This document shows, piece after piece, positions 27,131 to 36,244 of a stretch of DNA of 64,000 nucleotides. The position numbers were made by a program, and so were the translations under genes. Below the pieces are notes generated by a model that was given only the letters and a program-made list of their open reading frames with translations, was not told where the DNA came from and searched no databases. Origin of the DNA: Acidobacteriota bacterium (GTDB lineage Bacteria > Acidobacteriota > Vicinamibacteria > Vicinamibacterales > UBA2999); the NCBI GenBank assembly GCA_947465645.1, contig CANIBQ010000020.1, positions 4,657 through 68,656 of the forward strand, given 5' to 3'. Each line of letters opens with the position of its first letter. Positions within the stretch are counted from its first letter, which is position 1.

Positions 27131-27136
27131 AGTATA
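27131..27136 (-). promoter_or_regulatory. -10 element TATACT placing the transcript start at the M28 start codon
   Basis: On the minus strand TATACT is followed by six bases and then the ATG at 27124, a leaderless arrangement. No strong -35 is visible. Confidence 0.45.
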
Positions 27137-27196
27137 GGCCCGCCGCGCCGAAGCCGTCAGCGAAGGCGGGGCGCGGGAACCCCGTTTGCAGTCAAG

Positions 27197-27883
27197 ATGG
27201 CCGTGCCGAACTCGACCGTTCCGACGAGTGAACCCGACCGCAGCGATCACAGCTCATCCAAGGTCGCGCAGTTTCCACAGCCACAGCCGTCGCGAGACCT
27301 CAACGATCGGCTTCTCGCTGACCTGATCGATGCCGTCAAAGGCATCCTCCGGAAGGAGACGTCCGACCGTCTGCGCGACGTCTACGTGGTGGGCGACATC
27401 GAAAAGGACACCGCGCGCGGCGTCATCGAACGCCTGCGCGAGATGGCCAACGACAACGCCCGCCCGATCACGGTCTACATCAACAGCGCCGGCGGCAACG
27501 TCACCGATGGACTGGCCATCCACGACACCATCCGCCAGCTCGTGCGCCGCGACATCGAGGTGACGATCATCGTGCAGGGGATGGCGTACTCGATGGGCTC
27601 AGTGGTGCTGCAGGCGGCGAGCACGGGCCGCCGGCTGGCGCTGCCGCACTCCTGGATCATGATTCACGAGCCGGCGAAGTGGGCGGGCTGGCAATCGACG
27701 TCGGCCGCCGCGCAGCATCTCGATCGCCTCAAGCAGATGCAGAAGCAGATCTACGAGATCCTGTCGAAGCGATCCGGCAAGCCGCTGCAGAAGATCATCC
27801 GCGACACGAAGCGGACCGACTTCTATCTGGATGCGACGATGGCGCTGGAGTACGGATTGATCGACGCGATCGGGGAGGGCTAG
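27197..27883 (+). CDS. clpP: ClpP-family serine protease
   Basis: The 228-residue protein has the ClpP fold blocks VYINSAGGNVTDGLAIHD, the nucleophile Ser132 in QGMAYSMGSVV, His157 in WIMIHEP and a probable Asp208 in KRTDFYLDA. The usual Gln after the catalytic His (MIHQP) is Glu. An N-terminal extension of about 35 residues, rich in Ser, Pro and Gln, precedes the core, and no cleavage site is evident. No clpX or tig gene is adjacent, unlike typical housekeeping loci, so this may be a second, diverged ClpP. No Shine-Dalgarno is clear before the ATG. It is divergent from the M28 peptidase gene. Confidence 0.87.
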   Translation: MAVPNSTVPTSEPDRSDHSSSKVAQFPQPQPSRDLNDRLLADLIDAVKGILRKETSDRLRDVYVVGDIEKDTARGVIERLREMANDNARPITVYINSAGGNVTDGLAIHDTIRQLVRRDIEVTIIVQGMAYSMGSVVLQAASTGRRLALPHSWIMIHEPAKWAGWQSTSAAAQHLDRLKQMQKQIYEILSKRSGKPLQKIIRDTKRTDFYLDATMALEYGLIDAIGEG

Positions 27884-27896
27884 GCGGAGGCGCGCG

Positions 27897-28817
27897 TCAC
27901 GCGGCTTCGCGCTTGGTTCTGAACTCTTCGGTCAGCCGCGCCACGTTCCTCGCCACTGAATGAAGGCTTGGCGCCCATCCAAGGGCGCGTGCGCGCGGAC
28001 TGCGCACGATCTGGTCGAGCGCCAGCGCGTCGGCGTACGGACCCAGCTTCGTCCGCGCTTCGGCGATCGGCACGTGCCTGATATCGGGCCGCATCTTCGC
28101 CTGCTTCGCGATCGCTTCGACGATGTCTTCGACGCGCTCGTCGGCTTCGTCGTTGGCGTGAAACACGCCTGACGCGTCGGAGTGGGTCGCAATCCGGACG
28201 TAGAGTTCGGCCAGGTCGCGGTCATACACGCAGGGCCAGTGGTTCCGGCCGTCGCCGATCACCCGAATCAGGCCATTTGCGGCGTCTTTCAGCAGATCTC
28301 CCACGATTCCGCGGGCGCCGCCGTAGACGATGCCGGGCCGGATGACCGCCGTCCGCGGCGTGCGCGCGCGACCGGCATCGAGCACGAGTTTCTCGTGTTC
28401 AGGGCGCCATGGCGCGAGCGCCGTGGGCCGTACCGGAGCGTCCTCGGCCGATGCGCCAGACGTATTCCCCAGCACCCACGTGCCGGAGGTGTAGACGAAG
28501 CTGACCGCGTGGCCCTTCGATGCACGCTTGATCGCCGCGCCAAGCAGGCTCTCGATCGCCTGGCGATCGACCTTTTGCGCGCGCTTCGATGATTCCTCGT
28601 AGGCGGTGTGAATGATCGCTTCGCACGCTTCCGCCGCAGCCATGTACGACGCGGGCTTCGCGAGATCGCCAAGCACCGGCTGCACGCCGCGCAGCGACAC
28701 GCGTTCGGCCTTTTCAGGATCGCGCACGAGCGCGGTGACTTCGTGTCCCGCGCGGAGGGAGGCGTCCAGCACCGCCGACCCAATGTACCCGGTAGCCCCG
28801 GTCAGAAAGATCCGCAT
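27897..28817 (-). CDS. NAD(P)-binding epimerase/NmrA-like protein
   Basis: The 306-residue protein starts MRIFLTGATGYIGSAV, the extended-SDR nucleotide-binding loop. Mid-protein it has FVYTSGTWVLGN, then RPEHEKLVLDAG where extended SDRs have YxxxK. The lysine is present but the tyrosine position is proline, so classical epimerase chemistry is doubtful. It could be an atypical reductase or a redox-sensing NmrA-like protein. It is convergent with clpP and divergent from the acyl-activating enzyme gene at 28899; each has a TACAAT -10-like box in the gap. Confidence 0.75.
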   Translation of the reverse strand: MRIFLTGATGYIGSAVLDASLRAGHEVTALVRDPEKAERVSLRGVQPVLGDLAKPASYMAAAEACEAIIHTAYEESSKRAQKVDRQAIESLLGAAIKRASKGHAVSFVYTSGTWVLGNTSGASAEDAPVRPTALAPWRPEHEKLVLDAGRARTPRTAVIRPGIVYGGARGIVGDLLKDAANGLIRVIGDGRNHWPCVYDRDLAELYVRIATHSDASGVFHANDEADERVEDIVEAIAKQAKMRPDIRHVPIAEARTKLGPYADALALDQIVRSPRARALGWAPSLHSVARNVARLTEEFRTKREAA

Positions 28818-28880
28818 TTGAGGTTGCCCATTGTAGCTGATGTTCCACAAGGCCCCCCCGCACCACGCAGCCGGGGGGGC

Positions 28881-28886
28881 TACAAT
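28881..28886 (+). promoter_or_regulatory. -10-like TACAAT before the acyl-activating fusion gene
   Basis: TACAAT ends 12 bases before the ATG at 28899, giving a leader of about six bases. No Shine-Dalgarno is present in between. Confidence 0.4.
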
Positions 28887-28898
28887 TCCCCACGACGC

Positions 28899-31448
28899 AT
28901 GCCGCGTACCACGCTGGTTGATTTTTTTCACGACCTCGCCGCCCTCCGCGGAGAATTTCTCGTCTACGACGACGGCTACCGGCGGCGGAGCCATACCTAT
29001 CAGGATGTGGGCCGCGCCGCGAAAGGGTTTGCCGCGAAGCTTGCGGCGGCCGGCCTGCGCAAGGGCGACAAAGTTGTCTTCTGGGGCGAGAACCGCCCCG
29101 AGTGGATCGCCTGTTACTGGGGCTGCCTCATCTCGGGACTCATCGTCGTCCCGATCGACTACCGGTCGTCGGCCGATTTCGTCGCGAAGGTCCGCCGCGT
29201 CGTGGACGCGCGCGTCCTGCTGGTCGGCGAGGACATTCCCGCCGAGAGCCGAGAGCCCAGAGCCCCGAGCCCAGAGCCTGGAGTTGAGCGATGGGCCTTT
29301 GCCGACTTCGACTGGCGCGCCGATGGTCCGATGCCGGCCGTCGAGATCTCGCGCGACGACATCATCCAGATCATCTTCACCTCAGGCGCGACCGCCGAGC
29401 CGAAGGGCGTCGTCATCCGCCACCGCAACGTCCTGGCGAACATCGTGCCCGTGGAGCGGGAGATCGGGAAGTACCGGCGGTATGCGCGACCGGTGCATCC
29501 GCTGCGCTTCCTCAACCTGCTGCCCCTCAGCCACATGTTCGGCCAGTCGATGGCGACCAGCGTGCCGCCGATGATCGGCGGCACGGTCATCTTCACGCGC
29601 ACGTTCAATCCGCACGACATCCTGCGGCTGATCAAGGCGCGCCGGGTGTCGGTGCTGGTGTGCGTGCCGAAGATGCTGGACGTGCTGCGCGAGCACGTCG
29701 TCCGGGCCATCCCCGAGGCGGCCGAGCCGCCTCCCGCGGGCATGTCCATCCCCGGCCGGTGGTGGCGATACCGGCGGGTGCATTCGGCGTTTGGGCTGAA
29801 ATTCTGGGCTTTTGTCGTAGGGGCGGCTCCCCTGCCCCCGGAGCTCGAGGAGTTCTGGCGGCGGATGGGATTCCTCGTGATCCAGGGGTACGGCCTCACG
29901 GAAACTGCCCCCATCGTCACCCTCAACCATCCGTTCAAGACCAGCAAGGGATCGGTGGGGACGCCGATCGCCGGCGTCGAAGTCCGCATCGCCGAGGACG
30001 GCGAAATCCTCGTCCGCGGCGAAAACGTGACCAGTGGTTACTACCAAGCCGAAAGCCGAGAACCCAGAGCCGAAAGCCTAGAGCCCAGAGCCCAGAGCCC
30101 AGAGCCCAACGTGATCGATCCCGAAGGGTGGCTCCATACCGGCGACATCGGCGATCAGGACGGGCAGGGGCGGCTGTTCATCAAGGGACGCAAGAAGGAA
30201 ATGATCGTGACGCCCGAGGGGCTGAACGTCTTTCCTGAGGACGTCGAGCGCGTGCTCAACGAGCTGGCCGGCGTGCGCGAGTCGGCGGTGGTCGGCGTGG
30301 CGCAGGGCGCGGAAGAGCGAGTCCACGCCGTGCTGGTGCTCGATCCGGGAAGCGATCCTGATGCGATCGTGCGCGACGCCAATGCGAAGCTGCAGGATCA
30401 TCAACGCATTCGCGCGGCATCGACGTGGCCCTCCGGCGATCTGCCGCGCACGGATGGCACTCGCAAGCTGAAACGCCGCGCGATTGCCGACTGGGTCGCC
30501 TCAGGCGCGCCGCCGCTCGAAACCGCGCACGGTGATTCAGTGGAAGCGCTGGTCACGCGCTATGCGCGCGGCAGGAGCGTGAGCGGCGTCACGACGCTGG
30601 GGGAGCTTGGCCTCAGCTCGCTCGAGCGCGTGGAGCTGATGGTGGCGCTCGAGGATCGGTTTCAGACGCGGCTCGACGAATCGAGCTTTGCCGCCGCCGG
30701 CAGCATCGCCGATCTGAAGCAGCTCGTCGAGCATCCGCCCGTGGTGGCGGAGATCGACGAGCCGGTGGAGTTTCCATCATGGAACCGCACGTGGCCGGTG
30801 CGGTTCATCCGGCGGCTGTCGCTCGCCACGTGGATCCTGCCGCTGGCGCGCGTGTTCGCGCACGCACGCGTCGAGGGCCTCGAGCACCTGAAGACGCTCG
30901 AGGGCCCGGTCCTGTTCGCGTCGAACCATCAGAGCCACATGGACGTGCCGGTGATCCTGCTGGCACTGCCGGGCCGCTGGCGCGCGCGTCTGGCGACGGC
31001 GATGTTGAAGGAGTTCTTCAAGGCGCACTTCAGCTCGTCGGGCTACACGTGGCGGCAGCGGTTCACGAACTCGCTGAATTACTACCTCGCCTGTTTCTAC
31101 TTCAACACGTTTCCGATTCCGCAACGCGAGGCTGGCGCGCGGCAGACGCTGAAGTACATCGGTGAGCTGACAGGCGGCGGCTGGTCGGTGCTGATCTTTC
31201 CCGAAGGCGAGCGCGCGATCACCGGCGCCATCAAGCCGTTTCGCGGCGGCATCGGCATGATGGCGTCGCGGCTGGACCTGCCGGTGGTGCCCGTGCGGCT
31301 CGATGGCGTCGACCGCATCCTCCCCCTGGGCTCGCAACTCATACGCCCCGGCCGTGTGCGGGTCGCCTTCGGCGCGCCGCTGCGCCTTCGCGGTGATGAC
31401 TTCGCCGCCCTGGCGGCGCAAGTCGAAGCGGCCGTCAAGAAACTCTAA
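28899..31448 (+). CDS. fusion of acyl-CoA/ACP synthetase, acyl-carrier domain and 1-acylglycerol-phosphate acyltransferase
   Basis: The 849-residue protein has an adenylate-forming domain (to about 520) with the P-loop FTSGATAEPKG near 160, GYGLTETAP near 330, GWLHTGDIGD near 412 and the catalytic lysine likely in TRKLKRRA. A carrier-like helix bundle follows with GLSSLERVEL near 571. A PlsC domain has NHQSHMD (HX4D) near 676 and FPEGERA about 90 residues later. The same activities occur in E. coli Aas, but there PlsC comes first and no carrier is present. It probably activates a fatty acid and transfers it to a lysophospholipid. Two in-frame heptamer-repeat tracts (29243-29287 and 30047-30107) replace linker residues. 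Confidence 0.88.
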   Translation: MPRTTLVDFFHDLAALRGEFLVYDDGYRRRSHTYQDVGRAAKGFAAKLAAAGLRKGDKVVFWGENRPEWIACYWGCLISGLIVVPIDYRSSADFVAKVRRVVDARVLLVGEDIPAESREPRAPSPEPGVERWAFADFDWRADGPMPAVEISRDDIIQIIFTSGATAEPKGVVIRHRNVLANIVPVEREIGKYRRYARPVHPLRFLNLLPLSHMFGQSMATSVPPMIGGTVIFTRTFNPHDILRLIKARRVSVLVCVPKMLDVLREHVVRAIPEAAEPPPAGMSIPGRWWRYRRVHSAFGLKFWAFVVGAAPLPPELEEFWRRMGFLVIQGYGLTETAPIVTLNHPFKTSKGSVGTPIAGVEVRIAEDGEILVRGENVTSGYYQAESREPRAESLEPRAQSPEPNVIDPEGWLHTGDIGDQDGQGRLFIKGRKKEMIVTPEGLNVFPEDVERVLNELAGVRESAVVGVAQGAEERVHAVLVLDPGSDPDAIVRDANAKLQDHQRIRAASTWPSGDLPRTDGTRKLKRRAIADWVASGAPPLETAHGDSVEALVTRYARGRSVSGVTTLGELGLSSLERVELMVALEDRFQTRLDESSFAAAGSIADLKQLVEHPPVVAEIDEPVEFPSWNRTWPVRFIRRLSLATWILPLARVFAHARVEGLEHLKTLEGPVLFASNHQSHMDVPVILLALPGRWRARLATAMLKEFFKAHFSSSGYTWRQRFTNSLNYYLACFYFNTFPIPQREAGARQTLKYIGELTGGGWSVLIFPEGERAITGAIKPFRGGIGMMASRLDLPVVPVRLDGVDRILPLGSQLIRPGRVRVAFGAPLRLRGDDFAALAAQVEAAVKKL
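29243..29287 (+). repeat. heptamer tandem repeat inside coding sequence, tract 1
   Basis: About six imperfect units of the type GAGCCCA (GAGAGCC, CAGAGCC, CCGAGCC, CAGAGCC) encode ESREPRAPSPEPG. The tract lies in frame between LLVGEDIPA and RWAFADFDW, a variable loop of the adenylation domain. Confidence 0.85.
30047..30107 (+). repeat. heptamer tandem repeat inside coding sequence, tract 2
   Basis: About eight to nine units of the same heptamer encode AESREPRAESLEPRAQSPEP. They replace the usual short loop between GYYQ and the IDPEGWLHTGD motif. Length and frame are preserved, so the enzyme stays open. Confidence 0.85.
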
Positions 31449-31577
31449 CGGTGCGATGGGTAACTCGTTTCCATATGGATGGTTGCGCGGATCCGGCAAA
31501 TTGCGGCAACAACAAGGGTTGCGCCGAACCATTCCGTATGGCACACTGATTGCTATGTTGCGTCAAAGGATGAGCTA

Positions 31578-31796
31578 TTGAGCAAAGACGATCTGATTGA
31601 TATGCAAGGCACGGTCGTCGCGGTCCACTCTGGTGGGCTTTACCGCGTGCAGTGCGATGCGGGCCACGAAGTGCTCGCGCAGTTGAGCGGCCGGATGCGC
31701 CGCTTTCGAATCAAGGTCGTTCCTGGTGACAGGGTCACCGTCGGTGTGTCGCCTTACGACCCCGTCCGCGGCATCATCACCTTCCGCGCCAGATAG
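31578..31796 (+). CDS. infA: translation initiation factor IF-1
   Basis: The 72-residue S1/OB-fold protein matches IF-1 length exactly and reads (M)SKDDLIDMQGTVVAV, then LSGRMRRFRIKVVPGDRVTVGVSPYDPVRGIITFRAR. It binds the ribosomal A site during initiation. The start is TTG 31578, supported by AAGGA at 31566-31570 seven bases upstream; no in-frame ATG precedes the homology. It is not in a ribosomal-protein operon but precedes a DEAD-box helicase by five bases. Some genomes carry a second infA copy in such a context; whether this is the only copy cannot be seen. Confidence 0.95.
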   Translation: MSKDDLIDMQGTVVAVHSGGLYRVQCDAGHEVLAQLSGRMRRFRIKVVPGDRVTVGVSPYDPVRGIITFRAR

Positions 31797-31801
31797 CCCT
31801 C

Positions 31802-33068
<1,267 letters not shown>

Positions 33069-33076
<8 letters not shown>

Positions 33077-33416
33077 CCCTTTTTCCCCGCCGCCCATCAT
33101 GAGCCCTGGTGCGCCGGCGGAACAGCCAGCCACTCCGGCCGCACCCGCCTCGCCGAGCTCGAACATGAGTCCCGGACCGACGGTTCTGCCCGTGACGTCA
33201 GATGTCCCGCAGTCGGCGGCGCTTGTCCGCTTCCGCTCGTGCCGCTGGATGCAGCCAATCGAAAACGGCAACCAGGAGTTCTGCACGCACCGCGAGGTCA
33301 AGCCCTACGCGGGCACCACCGGCTTCGACGCCGACGCCTGGTGCCCGGAGTGCCAGTACTACAAGCTGCGCCGCGCCCCCAAGAAGCGCTCGCCCTCCGA
33401 CGACTACAGCTATTAA
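33069..33416 (+). CDS. small Pro-rich protein with a probable zinc-binding cysteine cluster
   Basis: About 115 residues. The first half is rich in Pro, Ala and Ser (SPGAPAEQPATPAAPASP). The second half has CRWMQPI, then EFCTHREV and a DAWCPECQYYKLRR pair; the C, C and CxxC pattern resembles a small zinc ribbon. I do not recognise the family. TTG 33069 overlaps the helicase stop and would couple translation; ATG 33099 is an alternative. It is the last gene of the infA-helicase cluster, which suggests, weakly, an RNA-related role. Confidence 0.6.
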
Positions 33417-33435
33417 TCTGAAATTTGGCGACCCA

Positions 33436-34023
33436 TTAGTCGCCCTTCTGGCTCGGCGCCGCCGGCGGCGTTCGGTTCGGCGGATACCAGTAGTGCAGGT
33501 GGCAGTTCTCACATGCGATGTCGAGGGCTTCGCCCGAGTGCAGCAAGGCGTCCGCATCCTTGGCATTGATCGCGTTCAACGCGGGGATGGCGGAATCGTA
33601 GAGCGCCTTCACGAAATTCTTCCACGTCTCGGGATCCTGCTGCCGCAACACGTCGATCTCGGCCGGCGAGAGCTCGATGGCGGGATTGGCCGAGACGTCT
33701 TCCTTCCTGCCGGTGGGTCGATCGATCAACAGCAGGTTCGTGGCTTCGACCAGCGTCATCGCGCTGCGCTTGACCGTCGTCCATTCATCATCGGTCCGCG
33801 GCCGGCGTTCTTCGATGCCGGCCTGGGTCACGGTGGTGGAGACCGATTGCCAGAGGATATCGGCGTTCGGATCCACCATCAGGCCCATGATCTCCCTGAC
33901 CGTCCCGGTCGGCCGGAACTCGGCCGCCGCGGGCGCCGGCGCCGGAGTGGCCCGGCATCCGGCGATCAGCGCCACCAGAAACACGCCGAGCCCGGCACCG
34001 ACATAGCTCACAAATCGCTTCAT
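33436..34023 (-). CDS. haem-binding lipoprotein (class II cytochrome c-like)
   Basis: The 195-residue protein has a lipoprotein signal (FLVALIAGC, Cys23) and a single c-type haem site CENCH (about 170-174) near the C-terminus followed by LHYWYPP. One haem at the C-terminal end of a helical domain is typical of class II cytochromes c. It should be anchored in the periplasm and accept or donate electrons. It lies four bases after the NHL-propeller gene, so the two are cotranscribed. ATG 34023 is chosen over the in-frame TTG just before it. Confidence 0.8.
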   Translation of the reverse strand: MKRFVSYVGAGLGVFLVALIAGCRATPAPAPAAAEFRPTGTVREIMGLMVDPNADILWQSVSTTVTQAGIEERRPRTDDEWTTVKRSAMTLVEATNLLLIDRPTGRKEDVSANPAIELSPAEIDVLRQQDPETWKNFVKALYDSAIPALNAINAKDADALLHSGEALDIACENCHLHYWYPPNRTPPAAPSQKGD

Positions 34024-34027
34024 CAAC

Positions 34028-35323
34028 CTATCTCCACGCCGAGTACACAGGCTTGCCCACCAGCATCGACGGGTTGGCGCCTGGCCGCGGCTTGAACTTC
34101 TGCACGCGGCCGTTGCCGACTTCGTTGATGTACAGGCTGCCTTCCTGGTCGACGCTGAACCCGTGCATGTTCAGGAACATCCCGGGCAGGTCGCCCAGCG
34201 TGCCCCACGAATACAGGTAGTGCCCCTCGAGATCGTATTTCACGACCTTCGAGGTCGTGTCTTCGATCGCCCAGAGCGAGCGATCCGCCGGGATCATCAG
34301 GAACTGCGTGTTCGATGCGCGAGAGAAAGGCCACTGGTCGAGGAACTTGCCATTCTCGTCGAACACCTGCATCCGGCGGTTCGAACGATCGACGACGTAC
34401 ACGCGCCGCGTCACCGGGTCCACGGTGATGCCGTGCACCGTGTTGAAGTACCCCGGACGCGTCTCGTTGCCGCCGGGCATGCCCCTCTCGCCCCACGTCA
34501 GCAGGAACTTCCCGTTTCTGTCGAACTTCGCGACCCGGGTTCCGTTGTAGCCGTCCGCCACGAACATCGTGCTGTCCGGAAGGAACGCCAGGAACGTCGG
34601 GCGGTTGAAGTGCGACGCGTCGGCGCCCGCCTTGCCAGGCGTGCCGAGCGTCTGGACGATCGTCTTGCCGTCGTTCGTCATCTTGAAGATGGCGTGGCTG
34701 TGGTCGTCCACGACCCAGAGGTGCTTCTCGGCATCGTACGGGTTGATGTAGATCGCGTGCGGCCGCTTCATCAGCGAATCCCACTGCGGGAACTGCTCGA
34801 CGATGTCGCCCGCCGCGTTGAAGGCCACCATCAGGTGCTCCCAGCGCGCGTCGATGCCCAGGCGGCCTTTCCAGGCCTGCGCCGGATCGTCGGGATCCGC
34901 GCCGGGACCGCCGGCCCCAGGCGGGCTGGCGTTCATCCCCTGCGACGCGTTGCGGAACGGCACCTGGCCGGTCGGGAACGCGAGGCTCGGCCCGAACTGC
35001 GGTACCGCGACCGGCGCCGGGCGCTTCAGCTCCGGCAGCTCGCCACGCTGAAGGATGAATACGCGATTGGGGCTCTCGGCGAAGACGCCCTGCACGGCGC
35101 CCCACGTCCAGCCATCGTGCCCCGCGAGGTTCGACAGCGGCTTGGGCCAGCCGGCAACGACGTCGTAGGGGCCCATGACGTCGATGCCGCCCTTCTGTCC
35201 GGGAACGGCCGCGCTCGAGACCGCCGGAGGCTGCCCCTGGACCAACACCGGCGTTTCAGACATGAGCAGCGCGCCGCCGAGCGCGGCTCCCGCGGCCACG
35301 AGCACTCCGATGTATCTATTCAT
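34028..35323 (-). CDS. secreted NHL-repeat beta-propeller protein (peptidyl-amidoglycolate-lyase-like)
   Basis: The 431-residue protein has a signal peptide (MNRYIGVLVAAGAALGGALL) and NHL-type repeats such as FNRPTFLAFLPDSTMFVADG, VHGITVDPVTRRVYVVDRSN and MHGFSVDQEGSLYINEVGNG. It resembles bacterial proteins annotated as peptidyl-alpha-hydroxyglycine alpha-amidating lyase-like, but that activity is not established for them. A Gly/Pro-rich insert (NASPPGAGGPGADPDD) sits near residue 135. The start is preceded by GAGGAACA. It pairs with the downstream haem lipoprotein, suggesting a periplasmic redox or binding module. Confidence 0.82.
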   Translation of the reverse strand: MNRYIGVLVAAGAALGGALLMSETPVLVQGQPPAVSSAAVPGQKGGIDVMGPYDVVAGWPKPLSNLAGHDGWTWGAVQGVFAESPNRVFILQRGELPELKRPAPVAVPQFGPSLAFPTGQVPFRNASQGMNASPPGAGGPGADPDDPAQAWKGRLGIDARWEHLMVAFNAAGDIVEQFPQWDSLMKRPHAIYINPYDAEKHLWVVDDHSHAIFKMTNDGKTIVQTLGTPGKAGADASHFNRPTFLAFLPDSTMFVADGYNGTRVAKFDRNGKFLLTWGERGMPGGNETRPGYFNTVHGITVDPVTRRVYVVDRSNRRMQVFDENGKFLDQWPFSRASNTQFLMIPADRSLWAIEDTTSKVVKYDLEGHYLYSWGTLGDLPGMFLNMHGFSVDQEGSLYINEVGNGRVQKFKPRPGANPSMLVGKPVYSAWR

Positions 35324-35427
35324 TTGTTCCTCATGAGAACGCGCGGGTAGTCTAGTTCCCTGCCGCGGGAACGGTCAACGGGAAGTAGCAACACGGGAAG
35401 TAGCATCTGCGGGGAGGATTCGATTCG

Positions 35428-35550
35428 ATGGAGGCAGTGGGCATCCCGATGCTTCCGGCGCCTGCCCTTCGCACGCAGTTGTCGCTGACCTGCCATCGTC
35501 TGTATCCCAAGTCGGGGATCCTGCTGGTCGAGTACGCCGTCAAGCGGTAG
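35428..35550 (+). CDS. possible small ORF, 40 residues
   Basis: An ATG at 35428 follows GGGGAGGATT by about seven bases and opens 40 codons beginning MEAVGIPMLPAPALRT and ending VEYAVKR. It lies in the 216-base gap between the NHL gene and livF, ending 11 bases inside the antisense 3' end of livF. Nothing about the peptide is recognised. The gap also has a direct repeat CGGGAAGTAGCA (35388-35407 region). Confidence 0.2.
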   Translation: MEAVGIPMLPAPALRTQLSLTCHRLYPKSGILLVEYAVKR

Positions 35551-36244
35551 GTCTGGAGGGCACGCCAAGCAGCTTCGTCTTGATCTCCTCGTTGTGCCAG
35601 AGCGTCGCCGGGTCGGACGAGTGGACGATCCGGCCCTTGCTCATGACGTGCACGATGTCGGCAAGCTTCACGGCGAACGCCGCGTTCTGCTCGGCGAGCA
35701 GGATCGACATCCCCTCCCCCTTCAGCCGCAGCACCAGTCGTCCCACCTCCGCGATCACCGCGGGGGCGAGGCCTTCGGTGGGCTCGTCCATGATCATCAG
35801 CAGGGGGTTGGCCACCAGCGCGCGCCCGATCGCCAGCATCTGCTGCTCGCCGCCGCTCAGCTCGTTGCCACGATTGCCCAACCGCTCCTTCAGCCGCGGA
35901 AAGAGCTCGAACACGGCGTCCATCGACCAGCGCCCTGGTCGTGCGGCGATCGCCAGGTTCTCGTGGACGGTGAGCGAGGCAAACACGCGGCGTCCCTGCG
36001 GCACGAGACTGATGTGCCGGGCGGCAATCGCATGCGGCGGGAGCGCGGTGATATCCGCGCCGTCAAACTCGATCCGCCCCGCGCGCGCAGGCGTCAGACC
36101 CACCAGCGACCGGCACAGCGTCGTCTTGCCAACGCCGTTGCGGCCGAGGACGGCCGTGACCACGCCCTTGTCGGCGGTCATGGTGACGCCCTGCAGCACG
36201 TGGCTGTCGCCGTAGTAGGTGTGGATGTCGGTGACGTTCAGCAT
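35540..36244 (-). CDS. livF: branched-chain-type ABC transporter ATPase, LivF family
   Basis: The 234-residue ATPase has Walker A GRNGVGKT (34-41), the Q-loop in SLVPQGRR, signature LSGGEQQ, Walker B LLMIMDEPTEGL and an H-loop-like AEQN. The VPQGR and DEPTEGLAP patterns are typical of LivF. It powers import through LivH/LivM. It starts one base after the livG stop. The family imports hydrophobic amino acids, urea, short amides or aromatic compounds, so the name does not fix the substrate. Confidence 0.92.
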   Translation of the reverse strand: MLNVTDIHTYYGDSHVLQGVTMTADKGVVTAVLGRNGVGKTTLCRSLVGLTPARAGRIEFDGADITALPPHAIAARHISLVPQGRRVFASLTVHENLAIAARPGRWSMDAVFELFPRLKERLGNRGNELSGGEQQMLAIGRALVANPLLMIMDEPTEGLAPAVIAEVGRLVLRLKGEGMSILLAEQNAAFAVKLADIVHVMSKGRIVHSSDPATLWHNEEIKTKLLGVPSRPTA

